NCBI RefSeq assembly: GCF_025755255.1
Contig: NZ_JALIEB010000002.1
Coordinates: 101,282-165,281, forward strand
Direction of reading: 5' to 3'
Source: Roseobacter sinensis
Lineage (GTDB): Bacteria > Pseudomonadota > Alphaproteobacteria > Rhodobacterales > Rhodobacteraceae
DNA: 64,000 bases
Shown: one piece after another, positions 48,284-57,503 of the stretch
Layout: every line of letters begins with the position of its first letter
Numbering within the stretch: the first letter of the stretch is position 1
Notes under the pieces: generated by a model
The model's database searches: none
Told to the model about the DNA's origin: nothing
Seen by the model: only the letters and a program-made list of their open reading frames with translations
Position numbers and translations under genes: made by a program

Positions 48284-49501
48284 ATGCGCCCAGCGGTTCT
48301 GTTTATCCTGCTCACCGTGATGATCGATTCGATGGGCATCGGCCTGATCATTCCGGTCATGCCCGATCTCATCCAGGAGGTACGTGGTGCCGATCTGGGC
48401 ACAGCGGCCCTCTGGGGCGGCGTGCTCTCCACGACCTTTGCGGTGATGCAGTTTGTCTTCGGCCCGGTGATCGGCGGGCTCTCGGATCGCTTCGGCCGCC
48501 GGCCCGTGCTGCTGACCTCGCTGGTCGTCATGGCGCTGGACTATCTGGTAATGGCCGTCGCCGGCAGCATCCTGCTTTTGCTGCTGGGCCGCATTGTCGG
48601 CGGCATCACCGCCGCGACCCAAGCCACCGCGAACGCCTATATGGCGGACATCTCCGACCCAGAGGAACGCGCAGCAAACTTCGGCCTGATCGGCGCGGCT
48701 TTCGGGATGGGCTTTGTGCTGGGCCCGCTCCTTGGCGGTCTGCTGGGCGAATACGGCACGCGCGCGCCCTTCTACGCCGCCGCCGGCCTCGCCGCGCTTA
48801 ACGCGCTCTTCGGCTACGTGGTGCTGAAGGAAACGGTCACCGACGAGATCCGCCGCCCGTTTCGCTGGACCCGCGCAAACCCCTTCGGCAGCTTCCGCCA
48901 GCTGGGCCGCCTGCCGGGCGTCGGGCCGCTTCTGATCGTCTTCTTCCTCTACCAGGTGGCCTTCATGGTCTACCCGGCGATCTGGGCCTACTTCGGCAAG
49001 GAACGCTTTGGCTGGGACCCGGCGACCATCGGGCTCAGCCTTGCGCTCTTCGGGATCATGATGGCCGTGGTCCAGGGCGGGCTGATCCGCCCGGTGCTGC
49101 GTATCCTGGGCGAGCGTGGCACGGTCATCTATGGCCATCTTTTCGACACGGCTGCCTTTCTCGCGCTCGCCTTCGTGACCAGCGGCACCCTGGCGTTGAT
49201 CCTGACGCCGCTCGCGGCACTTGCCGCGGTCATCACGCCAGCCCTTCAGGGCATCATGTCGAAAGCCGTGGGGCGCGACGCGCAGGGCGAGTTGCAAGGG
49301 GCGCTGACCTCGATCATGGCGCTTGCGATGATCCTGTCGCCGATGATGATGACCGGCACATTCGCCGCTTTCACCGACGCCGATGCACCACTCTACCTGC
49401 CAGGTGCGCCCTTCGTGTTGTCCGCGTTGCTGATCCTGGCCGGTCTCACCGTCTTCCTGCGCGCGCCGCGCAGGCGACGGTCAGTCGGGGGCATCGGATG
49501 A
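48284..49501 (+). CDS. TetA-type MFS transporter
   Basis: The 405-residue protein has twelve membrane segments and MFS motif A in [14 protein letters not shown]. The N-terminal [18 protein letters not shown] matches the TCR/Tet branch of DHA1 drug exporters. Its place at the end of an aromatic-degradation operon makes import or export of a substrate, rather than drug resistance, a reasonable alternative. The basic tail RAPRRRRS is cytoplasmic. Confidence 0.88.
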   Translation: MRPAVLFILLTVMIDSMGIGLIIPVMPDLIQEVRGADLGTAALWGGVLSTTFAVMQFVFGPVIGGLSDRFGRRPVLLTSLVVMALDYLVMAVAGSILLLLLGRIVGGITAATQATANAYMADISDPEERAANFGLIGAAFGMGFVLGPLLGGLLGEYGTRAPFYAAAGLAALNALFGYVVLKETVTDEIRRPFRWTRANPFGSFRQLGRLPGVGPLLIVFFLYQVAFMVYPAIWAYFGKERFGWDPATIGLSLALFGIMMAVVQGGLIRPVLRILGERGTVIYGHLFDTAAFLALAFVTSGTLALILTPLAALAAVITPALQGIMSKAVGRDAQGELQGALTSIMALAMILSPMMMTGTFAAFTDADAPLYLPGAPFVLSALLILAGLTVFLRAPRRRRSVGGIG

Positions 49502-49594
49502 CAGCGACACGCAATGTCGGTTTGCGCCTTGCGTCTCGGCGACAGATGCAGGCACCCTGCGCCGAACAGCGCTGACCAGGAAGATCGCTTCGCC

Positions 49595-50686
49595 ATGCAG
49601 ACCATCAAAGCCGCAGTATGCCACGCCTTCGGCGCACCGCTCGAGATCGAGGATATTCACCTGCGCGCGCCAGAGACAGATGAGGTGGAAGTGACCCTTG
49701 GCGCAGTGGCGATCTGCCATTCCGATATCTCCTACGCCGATGGCGCCTGGGGGGGGTCGTTGCCCGCCGTCTACGGCCACGAGGCGGCGGGTGTGATCAG
49801 CGGCCTCGGCAGCGGGGTCACCGGTTTGGCCCTCGGCGACAGTGTTGTTGTCACGCTGATCCGGGCCTGCGGCACATGCGGAAACTGCGCCGGCGGGAAG
49901 CCGACACTCTGCCAGACACCGTATGACGGCGATGCCGGGCCAATCACCACGGTCGCGGGCGGGAAGCTGCATCAGGCGATGGCCTGCGGCGCCTTTGCCG
50001 AGAAAGTGGTTGTGTCGCAAAGCCAGGTCGTGCGCATCGACCCCGAGATCCCGAAAGACGCGGCCAGCCTGATCGCCTGCGGGGTGATCACCGGGGTTGG
50101 GGCCGTCGTCAACGCAGCAGGCCTGCGGGCGGGCCAGGACGTCGTTGTGATCGGCGCGGGCGGTGTCGGCCTCAACGCCATACAGGGCGCACGGATCGCG
50201 GGCGCACGGCGCGTCGTCGCCGTGGACATGAGCGCCGAGAAGCTCGAGATCGCTAAGGATTTCGGCGCCACCCATGGCGTCCTCGCCACCGAGCCCAAAC
50301 CCTGGCAGGCCGCCTTTGCAGCACTGGGGGGGCGCGGCGCCGATGCGGCGATTGTGACCGTAGGCGCCATTCCCGCCTATGATCAAGCGCCGCGCTATCT
50401 CGGTTACGGCGGCAAGGTCGTGATGGTGGGCATGCCGCATTCCGGTGCCACCTCCACCTACGAGCCGGTGATCTTTGCCGCGGTTGGCCAGGGCATGGTG
50501 GGCTCCAAGATGGGAGACGTGGTGATCCAGCGGGACATCCCCTGGATGGTCGACCTCTACGCCCAGGGGCGGCTGAAGCTTGACGAGCTCATTTCTGGCC
50601 GCTGGCGGCTCGATCAGATCAACGAGGCGATTGCGAATACCAAATCGGGTGCCGCACGGCGCAACGTGATTGTCTTCGACCAATAG
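49595..50686 (+). CDS. Zinc-dependent alcohol dehydrogenase (MDR)
   Basis: The 363-residue medium-chain dehydrogenase has catalytic-zinc ligands in AICHSDISY and GHEAAG. It has a structural-zinc loop with CGTCGNCAGGKPTLC, and the Rossmann motif VIGAGGVGLNAIQGA. It resembles the class III or aryl-alcohol branches. The real start is ATG 49595; upstream in-frame starts would add non-family residues. It is a separate transcript from the tetA-like gene or linked by read-through. Substrate unknown. Confidence 0.88.
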   Translation: MQTIKAAVCHAFGAPLEIEDIHLRAPETDEVEVTLGAVAICHSDISYADGAWGGSLPAVYGHEAAGVISGLGSGVTGLALGDSVVVTLIRACGTCGNCAGGKPTLCQTPYDGDAGPITTVAGGKLHQAMACGAFAEKVVVSQSQVVRIDPEIPKDAASLIACGVITGVGAVVNAAGLRAGQDVVVIGAGGVGLNAIQGARIAGARRVVAVDMSAEKLEIAKDFGATHGVLATEPKPWQAAFAALGGRGADAAIVTVGAIPAYDQAPRYLGYGGKVVMVGMPHSGATSTYEPVIFAAVGQGMVGSKMGDVVIQRDIPWMVDLYAQGRLKLDELISGRWRLDQINEAIANTKSGAARRNVIVFDQ

Positions 50687-50739
50687 CCGCAACTGACAGG
50701 TACGGTGGGCCTTCGGGCCACCGCGTGGGGAGAACCGGG

Positions 50740-51972
50740 ATGAAACTCACAGATCTGGACATCATCGTCACAGCACCTCCCGCGCCGGGCTGGGGCGGGC
50801 GCTACTGGATCCTCGTCAAGCTCACGACAGACAACGGGATCACGGGCTGGGGCGAATGCTACGCCGCCTCCGTGGGCCTGGAGGCGATGCAGGCTGTCAT
50901 CCGCGATGTCTTTGCGCGCCACATGGCGGGGGAGAACCCCGAAAACATCGAGAAGATGTTCCGCCGCGTCTATTCCTCGGGCTTCACGCAACGTCCGGAC
51001 CTGACAGTCATGGGTGCCTTCTCGGGGCTCGAAATCGCCTGCTGGGACATTCTCGGAAAGGCGCGCGGGCGTCCTGTCTGGGCGCTCTTGGGCGGCAAGA
51101 TGAACGACCGCATCCGCGCTTACACCTACCTCTATCCGCTGCCGCATCATGACGTGACCGCCTTCTGGACGGCGCCGGTGATGGCGGCGGAAGCCGCGCG
51201 CGACTGCGTCTCGCGGGGATATACGGCCATCAAGTTCGACCCCGCCGGGCCTTACACGATGCGCGGCGGGCATATGCCGGGGATGCGCGACATCGCGCAA
51301 TCAGTGGCCTTCTGCAAGGCGATCCGCGAGGCGGTCGGCAACCGGGCCGATCTGCTCTTTGGCACGCACGGGCAGTTCAGCACAGCGGGTGCGATCCGGC
51401 TGGGCCGCGCGCTGGAGCCTTACGATCCGCTCTGGTTCGAGGAGCCGATCCCGCCGGACACGGTCGAGGAAATGGCGAAGGTCGCCCGAGCCGTCCGCAT
51501 CCCCGTTGCCACCGGCGAGCGTCTGACCACCCGGGCCGAGTTCGCCCCGGTTTTGCGCAGCGGGGCTGCGAGCATCCTGCAACCGGCCTTGGGCCGCGCC
51601 GGCGGCATCTGGGAATGTCGGAAGATCGCCGCGATGGCCGAGGCCTACACTGCGCAGATGGCCCCGCACCTCTATGCCGGGCCGGTGGAATGGGCGGCCA
51701 ATATCCAGCTCGCGGCCTGCATTCCCAACCTGCTGATGGCCGAAACCATCGAAACCCCATTCCATGACGCGCTGATCCGTTCCAGCATCCGCGTCGAGGA
51801 GGGATTCGTCACCGCACCCGAAACGCCGGGTCTCGGTATCGAAGTGGACGAAGATCTTGCCCGCGCGCACCCCTACACCGGCGACGGCCTGCATCTGGAA
51901 ATGCAGGAGGCGCCCTGCGACTACGTGCAGGGGAACGCCTTCGAAGGCGGTGCACCGGCGCCCCGCGACTGA
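50740..51972 (+). CDS. Enolase-superfamily (MR/MLE) protein with altered active site
   Basis: The 410-residue protein has an N-terminal capping domain (1-125) and a barrel resembling sugar-acid dehydratases: Lys165 in TAIKFDPAG, two metal-ligand glutamates in WFEEP (234/235) and ATGE (260), and His310 in MAPHLYAG. The position of the first metal ligand, normally D-x-H-G, reads GTHG (208-211). The aspartate usually paired with the His base is Ala283 in LQPALGRAGG. The reaction is therefore uncertain. ATG 50740 follows GGGGAGAA. It lies 53 bases after the alcohol dehydrogenase. Confidence 0.85.
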   Translation: MKLTDLDIIVTAPPAPGWGGRYWILVKLTTDNGITGWGECYAASVGLEAMQAVIRDVFARHMAGENPENIEKMFRRVYSSGFTQRPDLTVMGAFSGLEIACWDILGKARGRPVWALLGGKMNDRIRAYTYLYPLPHHDVTAFWTAPVMAAEAARDCVSRGYTAIKFDPAGPYTMRGGHMPGMRDIAQSVAFCKAIREAVGNRADLLFGTHGQFSTAGAIRLGRALEPYDPLWFEEPIPPDTVEEMAKVARAVRIPVATGERLTTRAEFAPVLRSGAASILQPALGRAGGIWECRKIAAMAEAYTAQMAPHLYAGPVEWAANIQLAACIPNLLMAETIETPFHDALIRSSIRVEEGFVTAPETPGLGIEVDEDLARAHPYTGDGLHLEMQEAPCDYVQGNAFEGGAPAPRD

Positions 51973-52487
51973 ACGTACAAGCTGCGGAGTAGTACAAAGC
52001 GAAAATGTCGCCGATGGACCGACCGCGCGGGAGCCCGTGTTTTCTTGGAAAATCCACGTCGGCAGTGCATCGGTGTTTGGCCGATAGCGCGGCCGGCTTT
52101 GAGGATCAAACGGGCAAAACATGCCATTTTTCCCAAAGCTTGTCTGGCTCGGCACTCCAAGGGCAATTTTTGCGCTCTGAAGACAACAGGCCGGAGATCG
52201 GACATGAGGCCATGCACGGCAAAGATGTCCCGCCCCGGGTGACCGGCACGGCATCGGTCGCCATCTCGCGCGGCCACCAACGAGGCTGGATGAGGTGGCG
52301 CATCCATTGACAACTGCGGGAGACAGTCGCCACACCTCCTCCTGAAGGACAATTTTGCCAACCGCACAGAGGAAAGCCCACTTCCAACGGACCACTCAGA
52401 AGACGCGTTACTCCCCCAAGGGTCGAGCGATGCGTTAGGCGCTTCACGTCTCCCTGTCGGCCCCCAAGGACGTCGGAAACGACCTGC
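51973..52487. other. Convergent intergenic region, no gene seen
   Basis: About 515 bases lie between the ends of the enolase-superfamily gene (+) and the RraA-like gene (-). Frames here show no family resemblance. No strong terminator with a T-run is evident. The stretch is less GC-rich in places than its surroundings (for example 52115-52180), which could mark a small relic. Confidence 0.5.
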
Positions 52488-53180
52488 CTAGGTTCGCGCC
52501 GCTTCGAAGGCGGCCCAGACGGCCTCGAACTCTTCGAACCCCAGCGTCTTGCCCTTCACCGCATCGAAGACAATCTTCTCGGATCGCATCAGCGTGGCAA
52601 TGGCTTCGCTGAGCCGCGGCACAATGTCATCCGGGATCACCACCGCACCGTGACGATCCGCGTGCACCAACGCGCCGGGGGCCACCTGCATCCCGAAGAT
52701 CTCCACCTCCACGCCGAAATCGAGCACATGCACGAACCCGTGGCTCGGACCGATGGAGCCGGCGACCACCGGGAACCCCTCTGGCAGATCGCCCAGATCA
52801 CGCATGACACCATTCGTCAGCGCGCCCGCCAGGCCGAAGGCCTTGTGAATGTTGGTATTCACCTCGCCCCAGAAGGCCCCGATGGCCTCTGCGCCATCCA
52901 TGTCCTGCACAACCGTCACACCGGGGCGCGGGCCGCTCGCCATATAGGCGTAGTAGGCCATTCGGCGGGTCTTGATGACGTCGGGAGGCTCCTGCGGCGG
53001 GCTGACCGCCCGGATCCGGGCCGTGCGCGCATAGCCAACCATCGCCTCGCCCGTCGCGGAACAGAGCATCGTGCCGCGGGTGAAGGCGTTGAAGCCGCGT
53101 TTGCCCTGCGCCACCTCGATGGCGTTGCAGACCGTGGGTGTGTCCACGCGACGCAGAAGGTCCAGCAGCGCATCCTCCAT
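52488..53180 (-). CDS. RraA/HMG-aldolase-like lyase
   Basis: The 230-residue protein matches the RraA family, whose catalytic members cleave 4-hydroxy-4-methyl-2-oxoglutarate or decarboxylate oxaloacetate. Visible blocks are WGEVNTNIHKAFGLAGALTN, GVMRDLGDLPEGFPVVA (with Arg and Asp) and HADRHGAVVIPDDI (metal site). It lacks features that would mark it as the RNase E inhibitor only. The ATG at 53180 overlaps the upstream stop by one base; a GTG at 53183 is an alternative. It is the last gene of the - strand cluster. Confidence 0.88.
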   Translation of the reverse strand: MEDALLDLLRRVDTPTVCNAIEVAQGKRGFNAFTRGTMLCSATGEAMVGYARTARIRAVSPPQEPPDVIKTRRMAYYAYMASGPRPGVTVVQDMDGAEAIGAFWGEVNTNIHKAFGLAGALTNGVMRDLGDLPEGFPVVAGSIGPSHGFVHVLDFGVEVEIFGMQVAPGALVHADRHGAVVIPDDIVPRLSEAIATLMRSEKIVFDAVKGKTLGFEEFEAVWAAFEAART

Positions 53181-54307
53181 CACCGTGCTCCGGCCAGCGC
53201 AGCCCCGTCACGCAGCGCTTCCAGCTTGGCGTAGGCGATCTCGGGGTCGACCGCGCCAAATCCTGCAAATGTGCCGAACCCGCAATCCGACCCCGCGATC
53301 ACACGCTCCTTGCCGACGATCTGCATGAACCTCTCCAGCCGCTGGGCCACCAGTTCGGGGTGTTCGACGAAGTTCGTCGTTGTATCCACCACGCCCGGAA
53401 CGAGAACGCGGTCATCGGGAATGTCTGCCTTGCGATCGCGGAAGACAACCCACTCATGGGCGTGACGCGGGTTCGACGTCTCGAACAGCAGATAGCGCGC
53501 CTTGATCGACATGAAGGTGTCGAAGACCTTCTCCATGCCGATGTCGCAGACATGCGGGCCCTCGTAGTTGCCCCAGCAGATGTGCACACGCACGCGCTCC
53601 TGCGGGATGTCCGCCAGCGCGTGGTTCAGCGCGTCGACATGGGTGGCCGCGATCTTGAGGAAGTCATCGTCGGAGAGATCGTTGAAGAGCATGTGACGCG
53701 AGAGGGCCAGATCCGGGCAGTCGAGTTGCAGATCGAGCCCGGCGTCGACGATGGTGCGGTATTCCTCGCGCATAACATCCGCAAGCGCGGCGAGATAGGC
53801 GTCGCGCGTGGGGTAGAAATCGTTCTGCAGAAAGAGCGAGATGACGCCGGGGGACGCGGCGTTCATGAAGCCGCGCTGCGCGCCGTGCTCGGCCATTGCC
53901 GCCTTGAGGTTCGCGATGTCTTTCTGCAGCTCGCCTTGGCCCTTCGAGCGCACCTCCCCGGTGCACATGGGCCGCGCGTATTGAGGTGTGCCACCGTCAT
54001 CGGCCAGACGTTTGAGGAAGGTTGGAAATTTCTTCAAATCGGCAGGCGCGTTGCGCGGGCTGTCGCCGGAGAAGCCGGTGTAGCGGTCCTTGACGTAGGT
54101 GGCGTAGGAGATCTTGGAGGTCTCGCCGTCGGAGACCACGCCGACGCCTGCGGCGACCTGCTTGGCGACGGTGTCGGAGACGGCTTCGGTCATCGCCGCG
54201 TCGAACTCGGCGGCATCATAGGGTGTGCCGTGCTCACGGGCGAAGATGAAATCCACGACCTTCTGGCTGCGTGGCAGGGAACCTGCATGTGTGGTGAGAA
54301 TGGGCAT
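53180..54307 (-). CDS. MetE-like cobalamin-independent methyltransferase homologue
   Basis: The 375-residue protein resembles the C-terminal catalytic half of cobalamin-independent methionine synthase. It begins THAGSLPRSQKV, then has GVVSDGETSK, VRVHICWGNYEGPH (His and Cys), LLFETSNPRHAHEW and a zinc-site end, IAGSDCGFGTFAGFG. Being half-length, it cannot be a full MetE. It more likely handles methyl groups of a small molecule or is a lyase of the same fold. Coupled directly to the RraA-like gene. Confidence 0.85.
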   Translation of the reverse strand: MPILTTHAGSLPRSQKVVDFIFAREHGTPYDAAEFDAAMTEAVSDTVAKQVAAGVGVVSDGETSKISYATYVKDRYTGFSGDSPRNAPADLKKFPTFLKRLADDGGTPQYARPMCTGEVRSKGQGELQKDIANLKAAMAEHGAQRGFMNAASPGVISLFLQNDFYPTRDAYLAALADVMREEYRTIVDAGLDLQLDCPDLALSRHMLFNDLSDDDFLKIAATHVDALNHALADIPQERVRVHICWGNYEGPHVCDIGMEKVFDTFMSIKARYLLFETSNPRHAHEWVVFRDRKADIPDDRVLVPGVVDTTTNFVEHPELVAQRLERFMQIVGKERVIAGSDCGFGTFAGFGAVDPEIAYAKLEALRDGAALAGAR

Positions 54308-54419
54308 AAGCGTCCTTCTTCGGCATGTCGCGTTTGGTTGGAAGCGAAAGACCGCTGCCGCTCGGTGCGTTTGAGCGCGGGTTTCGTCGTTTGTTGATGT
54401 TCGGCTGATGCAACATGCT

Positions 54420-55436
54420 TCAATTCAGCCGTTGAAACCGACCGCCCGACCAGCCGTGGTAAAAAATGCAGTCGGGTGGGGCGGCAGGGTCGTTGCAGAC
54501 AGCGAGCCGGCCGGTGGTCTGCAGAAGATCGAGCCCATTCGAGCCGCGCACGACGGAGGCGGAGGCGGCATAGAATTGCTCGGGCGTGCCGGTCCAGGCG
54601 GCAGTGAGAAAAGTTTCGACGAGGCACTGAGCCGCGCCGCAGACGGGTCGCGCAAGCGGCGGGCCGCAGTCGATCGCATCCCACCAGATGACCACGTCGT
54701 TGCGGCCATCTCCGTCGATGTTGCCGATGAGCAGATGGCCCGGGCCCCGTGTCACCGGCTGGCGACCACAGACCCGCGTGACGTGGGTGTAGGCGACATC
54801 CACCATCGCATCGTTTGCCGGTGTGGGCGCAGGCGGTTGAGCCGGGGAGCCCGCCGGGGGCTGCGGGGCAAGCCCCGCAGCCCCCGGCGGGCTTGGCGCC
54901 CAGCCCAGACCGATGTCGCGGAATTTACCCGCGCAGAAATCAATGAGCTGCAGCCAGGCGCTTTGCAGTCCGGTGGTCGGAATGTTGACGCGCCCCAGAA
55001 AACTCTCCACCTGAAAGCCGTTCGCCTGCATGAGTGCCGGAAAGAATGGGTCGGATGCCGAGAGAGCCACTGTCCACGCATCATCAAAGTAGTCGAAGCT
55101 CACTGGCGGAAGCTGAAACGTGGTGCCACCTGCGATGATCTTGACGTCGCGGGTTTCATTGCCGAGCTCATCGCGCGGGGGGCCGAGGACTTGTTTGGAA
55201 AACCGCATCTGGAGAGCCCCCGGTGCGGTCACAGTCGCGTGCATGTCCTGCGGGCCCTGCCAATCCGGGCGCATGGGCGAGCGCTCGCCGCAGGAGAGCG
55301 CCACGGAAAAATCGGGCAGCGTGGCGGTGCCGAAGAAGAAATCACCGTTGTCGTAGCTCCCCGGCGTCCAGACCTGTTGCCCCGCCGCCGGGAGCGGCAG
55401 CAGCGCGATCAGCAGGGCTGCGATCAGCCGTGCCAT
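54420..55436 (-). CDS. Secreted protein with FG-GAP-like Ca-binding motif
   Basis: The 338-residue protein has a signal peptide (4-20). It has several Cys pairs and a proline-rich linker (about 180-207) encoded by a 46-base perfect palindrome. A C-terminal region follows, with LLIGNIDGDGRNDVVIWWD, a calcium-loop motif (DGDGRND) seen in FG-GAP/VCBS repeats. No enzyme motif is seen. Its start overlaps the cupin stop by 13 bases. A periplasmic or surface role is inferred. Why it sits in a catabolic operon is unknown. Confidence 0.75.
   Translation of the reverse strand: MARLIAALLIALLPLPAAGQQVWTPGSYDNGDFFFGTATLPDFSVALSCGERSPMRPDWQGPQDMHATVTAPGALQMRFSKQVLGPPRDELGNETRDVKIIAGGTTFQLPPVSFDYFDDAWTVALSASDPFFPALMQANGFQVESFLGRVNIPTTGLQSAWLQLIDFCAGKFRDIGLGWAPSPPGAAGLAPQPPAGSPAQPPAPTPANDAMVDVAYTHVTRVCGRQPVTRGPGHLLIGNIDGDGRNDVVIWWDAIDCGPPLARPVCGAAQCLVETFLTAAWTGTPEQFYAASASVVRGSNGLDLLQTTGRLAVCNDPAAPPDCIFYHGWSGGRFQRLN
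54848..54893. repeat. 46-base perfect palindrome inside a gene
   Basis: Arms at 54848-54869 and 54872-54893 are 22-base exact reverse complements around a 2-base AA centre. It lies in frame in the secreted-protein gene and encodes a Pro/Ala/Gly-rich linker. It resembles palindromic REP-type elements that enter coding regions. Confidence 0.9.
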
Positions 55437-56389
55437 GTGGATCCTGCGGGATCGTCGGTGCCGATGATATGGTAGAGCGCGGCCGCGCCGGTCATCGAGG
55501 GCACCGCTGTGTGCATGAGGCCTTCGGGCACTGACATCGTATCGCCGGGCGCCAGGGTAGCGCTGCCGCCCTCCCAGGTGACCCGCCAGTGGCCAGTGAC
55601 TGGCATCAGTACCGAGGGGCGGTCATGCTGGTGCATCTCTTCGGTCGCGGAACCGCGCGTCAGCAGCGCCACCTCGAAGCCGGGGCGGTCGCGCAGCATC
55701 GCATCCGGGCCGATGACCTTGGCCGGTGTGCGGTCGGCCAGCGCCACCATATCCCAGTAGCGCGCCACATAGCCGGGCACCACTTCCGCCGTGGTGGGCT
55801 CGGGGTAGGTTTTCAGCTCCTCCTCGGAGAGCAGCGGCATGAGCTTCACCCCCTCGGGCAGCGCCTCGCCCTTCTTCGTGTCGTAGAGCTTGCCCTCCTC
55901 AGAAAGCACCAGCCCGTGATCCGCCGCATCCTCGATCACCTGCGGGGCCCAGATCACACCGCCGCCCGCGTCGTCCCCGCCGAGGATCGCCATGATCATC
56001 CCGTAGTCATCGCCGATGTTCTCGAAGCCGCGGAAAATGCCGGTGGGAATGTTGAAGATGTCGCCTTCCTCCAGCATCACCTCGCCCGCGTCGCCCCATC
56101 GGCCCCAGAAGAAGCGCCAGCGGCCCTTGAGCACAAAGAACACCTCCGCCGTGCGGTGGCTGTGCAGCGAGTTGCGGCATTTGGGCGGCTGGCCCGCGGC
56201 GCCGATGTTGAAGCCATGCGGGATGGAGATATGCACGTGCTGGTCGGGGCTTTCGGAGACGCCGCCGCCGATGATCGTGAAGTTCTCCTTCTGGTCGGAA
56301 CCGGGCGTATGCGCGTCAATGAAGGCGGTCTTGCAGGGCCTCAGATCGCCGTAACGGACGATGCGGGTTTCCATCTCTTGGGGTGTCAT
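55424..56389 (-). CDS. Bicupin protein
   Basis: The 321-residue protein has two cupin barrels. The first shows HSHRTAEVFFVLKGRW with EEGDIFNIPTGIFRGF; the second shows EEMHQHDRPSVLMPVTGHW with APGDTMSVPEGLMHTAV. Each has the usual His and Glu metal ligands only partly conserved. Bicupins include gentisate dioxygenase-like and isomerase-like enzymes, so no reaction is assigned. It follows the SnoaL-like gene after 139 bases containing two hairpins, and overlaps the secreted-protein gene. Confidence 0.82.
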   Translation of the reverse strand: MTPQEMETRIVRYGDLRPCKTAFIDAHTPGSDQKENFTIIGGGVSESPDQHVHISIPHGFNIGAAGQPPKCRNSLHSHRTAEVFFVLKGRWRFFWGRWGDAGEVMLEEGDIFNIPTGIFRGFENIGDDYGMIMAILGGDDAGGGVIWAPQVIEDAADHGLVLSEEGKLYDTKKGEALPEGVKLMPLLSEEELKTYPEPTTAEVVPGYVARYWDMVALADRTPAKVIGPDAMLRDRPGFEVALLTRGSATEEMHQHDRPSVLMPVTGHWRVTWEGGSATLAPGDTMSVPEGLMHTAVPSMTGAAALYHIIGTDDPAGSTWHG

Positions 56390-56418
56390 ATCACTGGTCC
56401 TTGTCTGAATGGGAAATT

Positions 56419-56486
56419 GGGGATGCGCGATCACCCCATCCCCGGCGGACGCAGGTTCAGACGGCGGGCGCGCAGAGACGCCCGCC
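56419..56486. other. Two hairpins between SnoaL-like and cupin genes
   Basis: GGGGATG (56419-56425) pairs with CATCCCC (56437-56443). GGCGGGCG (56463-56470) pairs with CGCCCGCC (56479-56486). No T-run follows, so they may tune mRNA stability between the two genes. Confidence 0.5.
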
Positions 56487-56528
56487 AGATGTGATACCGT
56501 CGTAAAGGTTCGCCCATCGCGAGGGGCA

Positions 56529-57503
56529 TCAGAGCTCTCCGGTCTGCAGCAGAATCTGTTTCCAGATCGTGGTCTCGTCGAAGATGACATATTCGCGGCG
56601 CAGACCCCAAGGGCCGAATTCCGCATGGCTAATGCCGAGTAAATAGACCTCGGCCCCCGTGGGCGCGCCAAAGCGGCCCCAGCCGGAGTGTGTGCCATGC
56701 AGCGACCAGCGCAGCGCGGCACGCGGCGGCATCATCGGGTCCTCGCGCCCGATCTGGTGGTCGATCTGGAAAGTGGCATCGGGAAAGGCCGCGCGCAGAC
56801 CCATCCAGAACTGATCCACATCGCCGTGGCTGTGGCCCGTGTGCCCGCCGGGGTACTCCACCTGAACTGCGCGGTCGTACTCGGCGGGGATCGCTGCCAT
56901 ATCCGCCCCCATGATCCGGGTGAGGAGATCGGCGTATCTGGCACCCCATTCGTTGTCATTGCCCCGGCCCTTATACGGGCCCGGCTGATCGGTCGCGGGG
57001 GTAAGCGGCGGCACGCAGGCCTCGGGGCCGCCTTCGCGCGCGATGAGATCGGCGGCATAGGCTTTCGGCTCCCACCCCAGTTGGCGGACGATGGCGCCCT
57101 GATCGCGGATCAGCCATTCATCGTTGATCTGATTGTCGATCGCGTGGCAGTCCGCAAGAATGCGGTAGGTCAGCTTCTTGCCCGTCGCGGTGCCATAGAC
57201 CCCGTCATGCGCGTGGGTCGCGGTGCTGAGCAGCCGGTGCGAACTCAGCATCCCCTCCTCCGGCGTGCCGGACCAGATCACGTCCTCACCCAGAAGCGTC
57301 CTGTCGGGGAACTCGGCGAGCGTGGCCATGGTGGCACCAATGACGTTCGCATTGCCGACCACCACGGACGCGGGCGAGCGCACCACGATATCGTCAGAGT
57401 AATACTGGTGCAGGGTCGCGATGCCGCGATCCTCCCAGATCTCCTTGGTGATCCCGATGATGTAGTCGGGGAAATCGCGAAACTTCGGATCGAAGCCTTT
57501 CAT
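56529..57503 (-). CDS. SnoaL/NTF2-like protein, two-domain
   Basis: The 324-residue protein consists of two NTF2-like cone folds. Marks are TLHQYYSDDIVVRSPASVVVG, SSHRLLSTATHAHDGVYGT, then a second half with QFWMGLRAAFPDATFQIDHQ, SLHGTHSGWGRFGAPTGAEV and IFDETTIWKQIL. SnoaL-type proteins include cyclases, hydroxylases and isomerases of small ketones. Coupled by 4 bases to the upstream LacI gene. It is one of three such proteins in the cluster. Confidence 0.82.
   Translation of the reverse strand: MKGFDPKFRDFPDYIIGITKEIWEDRGIATLHQYYSDDIVVRSPASVVVGNANVIGATMATLAEFPDRTLLGEDVIWSGTPEEGMLSSHRLLSTATHAHDGVYGTATGKKLTYRILADCHAIDNQINDEWLIRDQGAIVRQLGWEPKAYAADLIAREGGPEACVPPLTPATDQPGPYKGRGNDNEWGARYADLLTRIMGADMAAIPAEYDRAVQVEYPGGHTGHSHGDVDQFWMGLRAAFPDATFQIDHQIGREDPMMPPRAALRWSLHGTHSGWGRFGAPTGAEVYLLGISHAEFGPWGLRREYVIFDETTIWKQILLQTGEL

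Noticed and set aside
48284-49501. Calling the TetA-like transporter a tetracycline resistance gene
   Set aside because: The fold and branch fit, but the gene closes an aromatic-degradation operon and lacks an adjacent tetR; resistance is not supported.
51973-52487. A possible gene in the convergent gap (for example a 148-codon - strand frame)
   Set aside because: No ribosome binding site, no family resemblance, and composition like a random frame.
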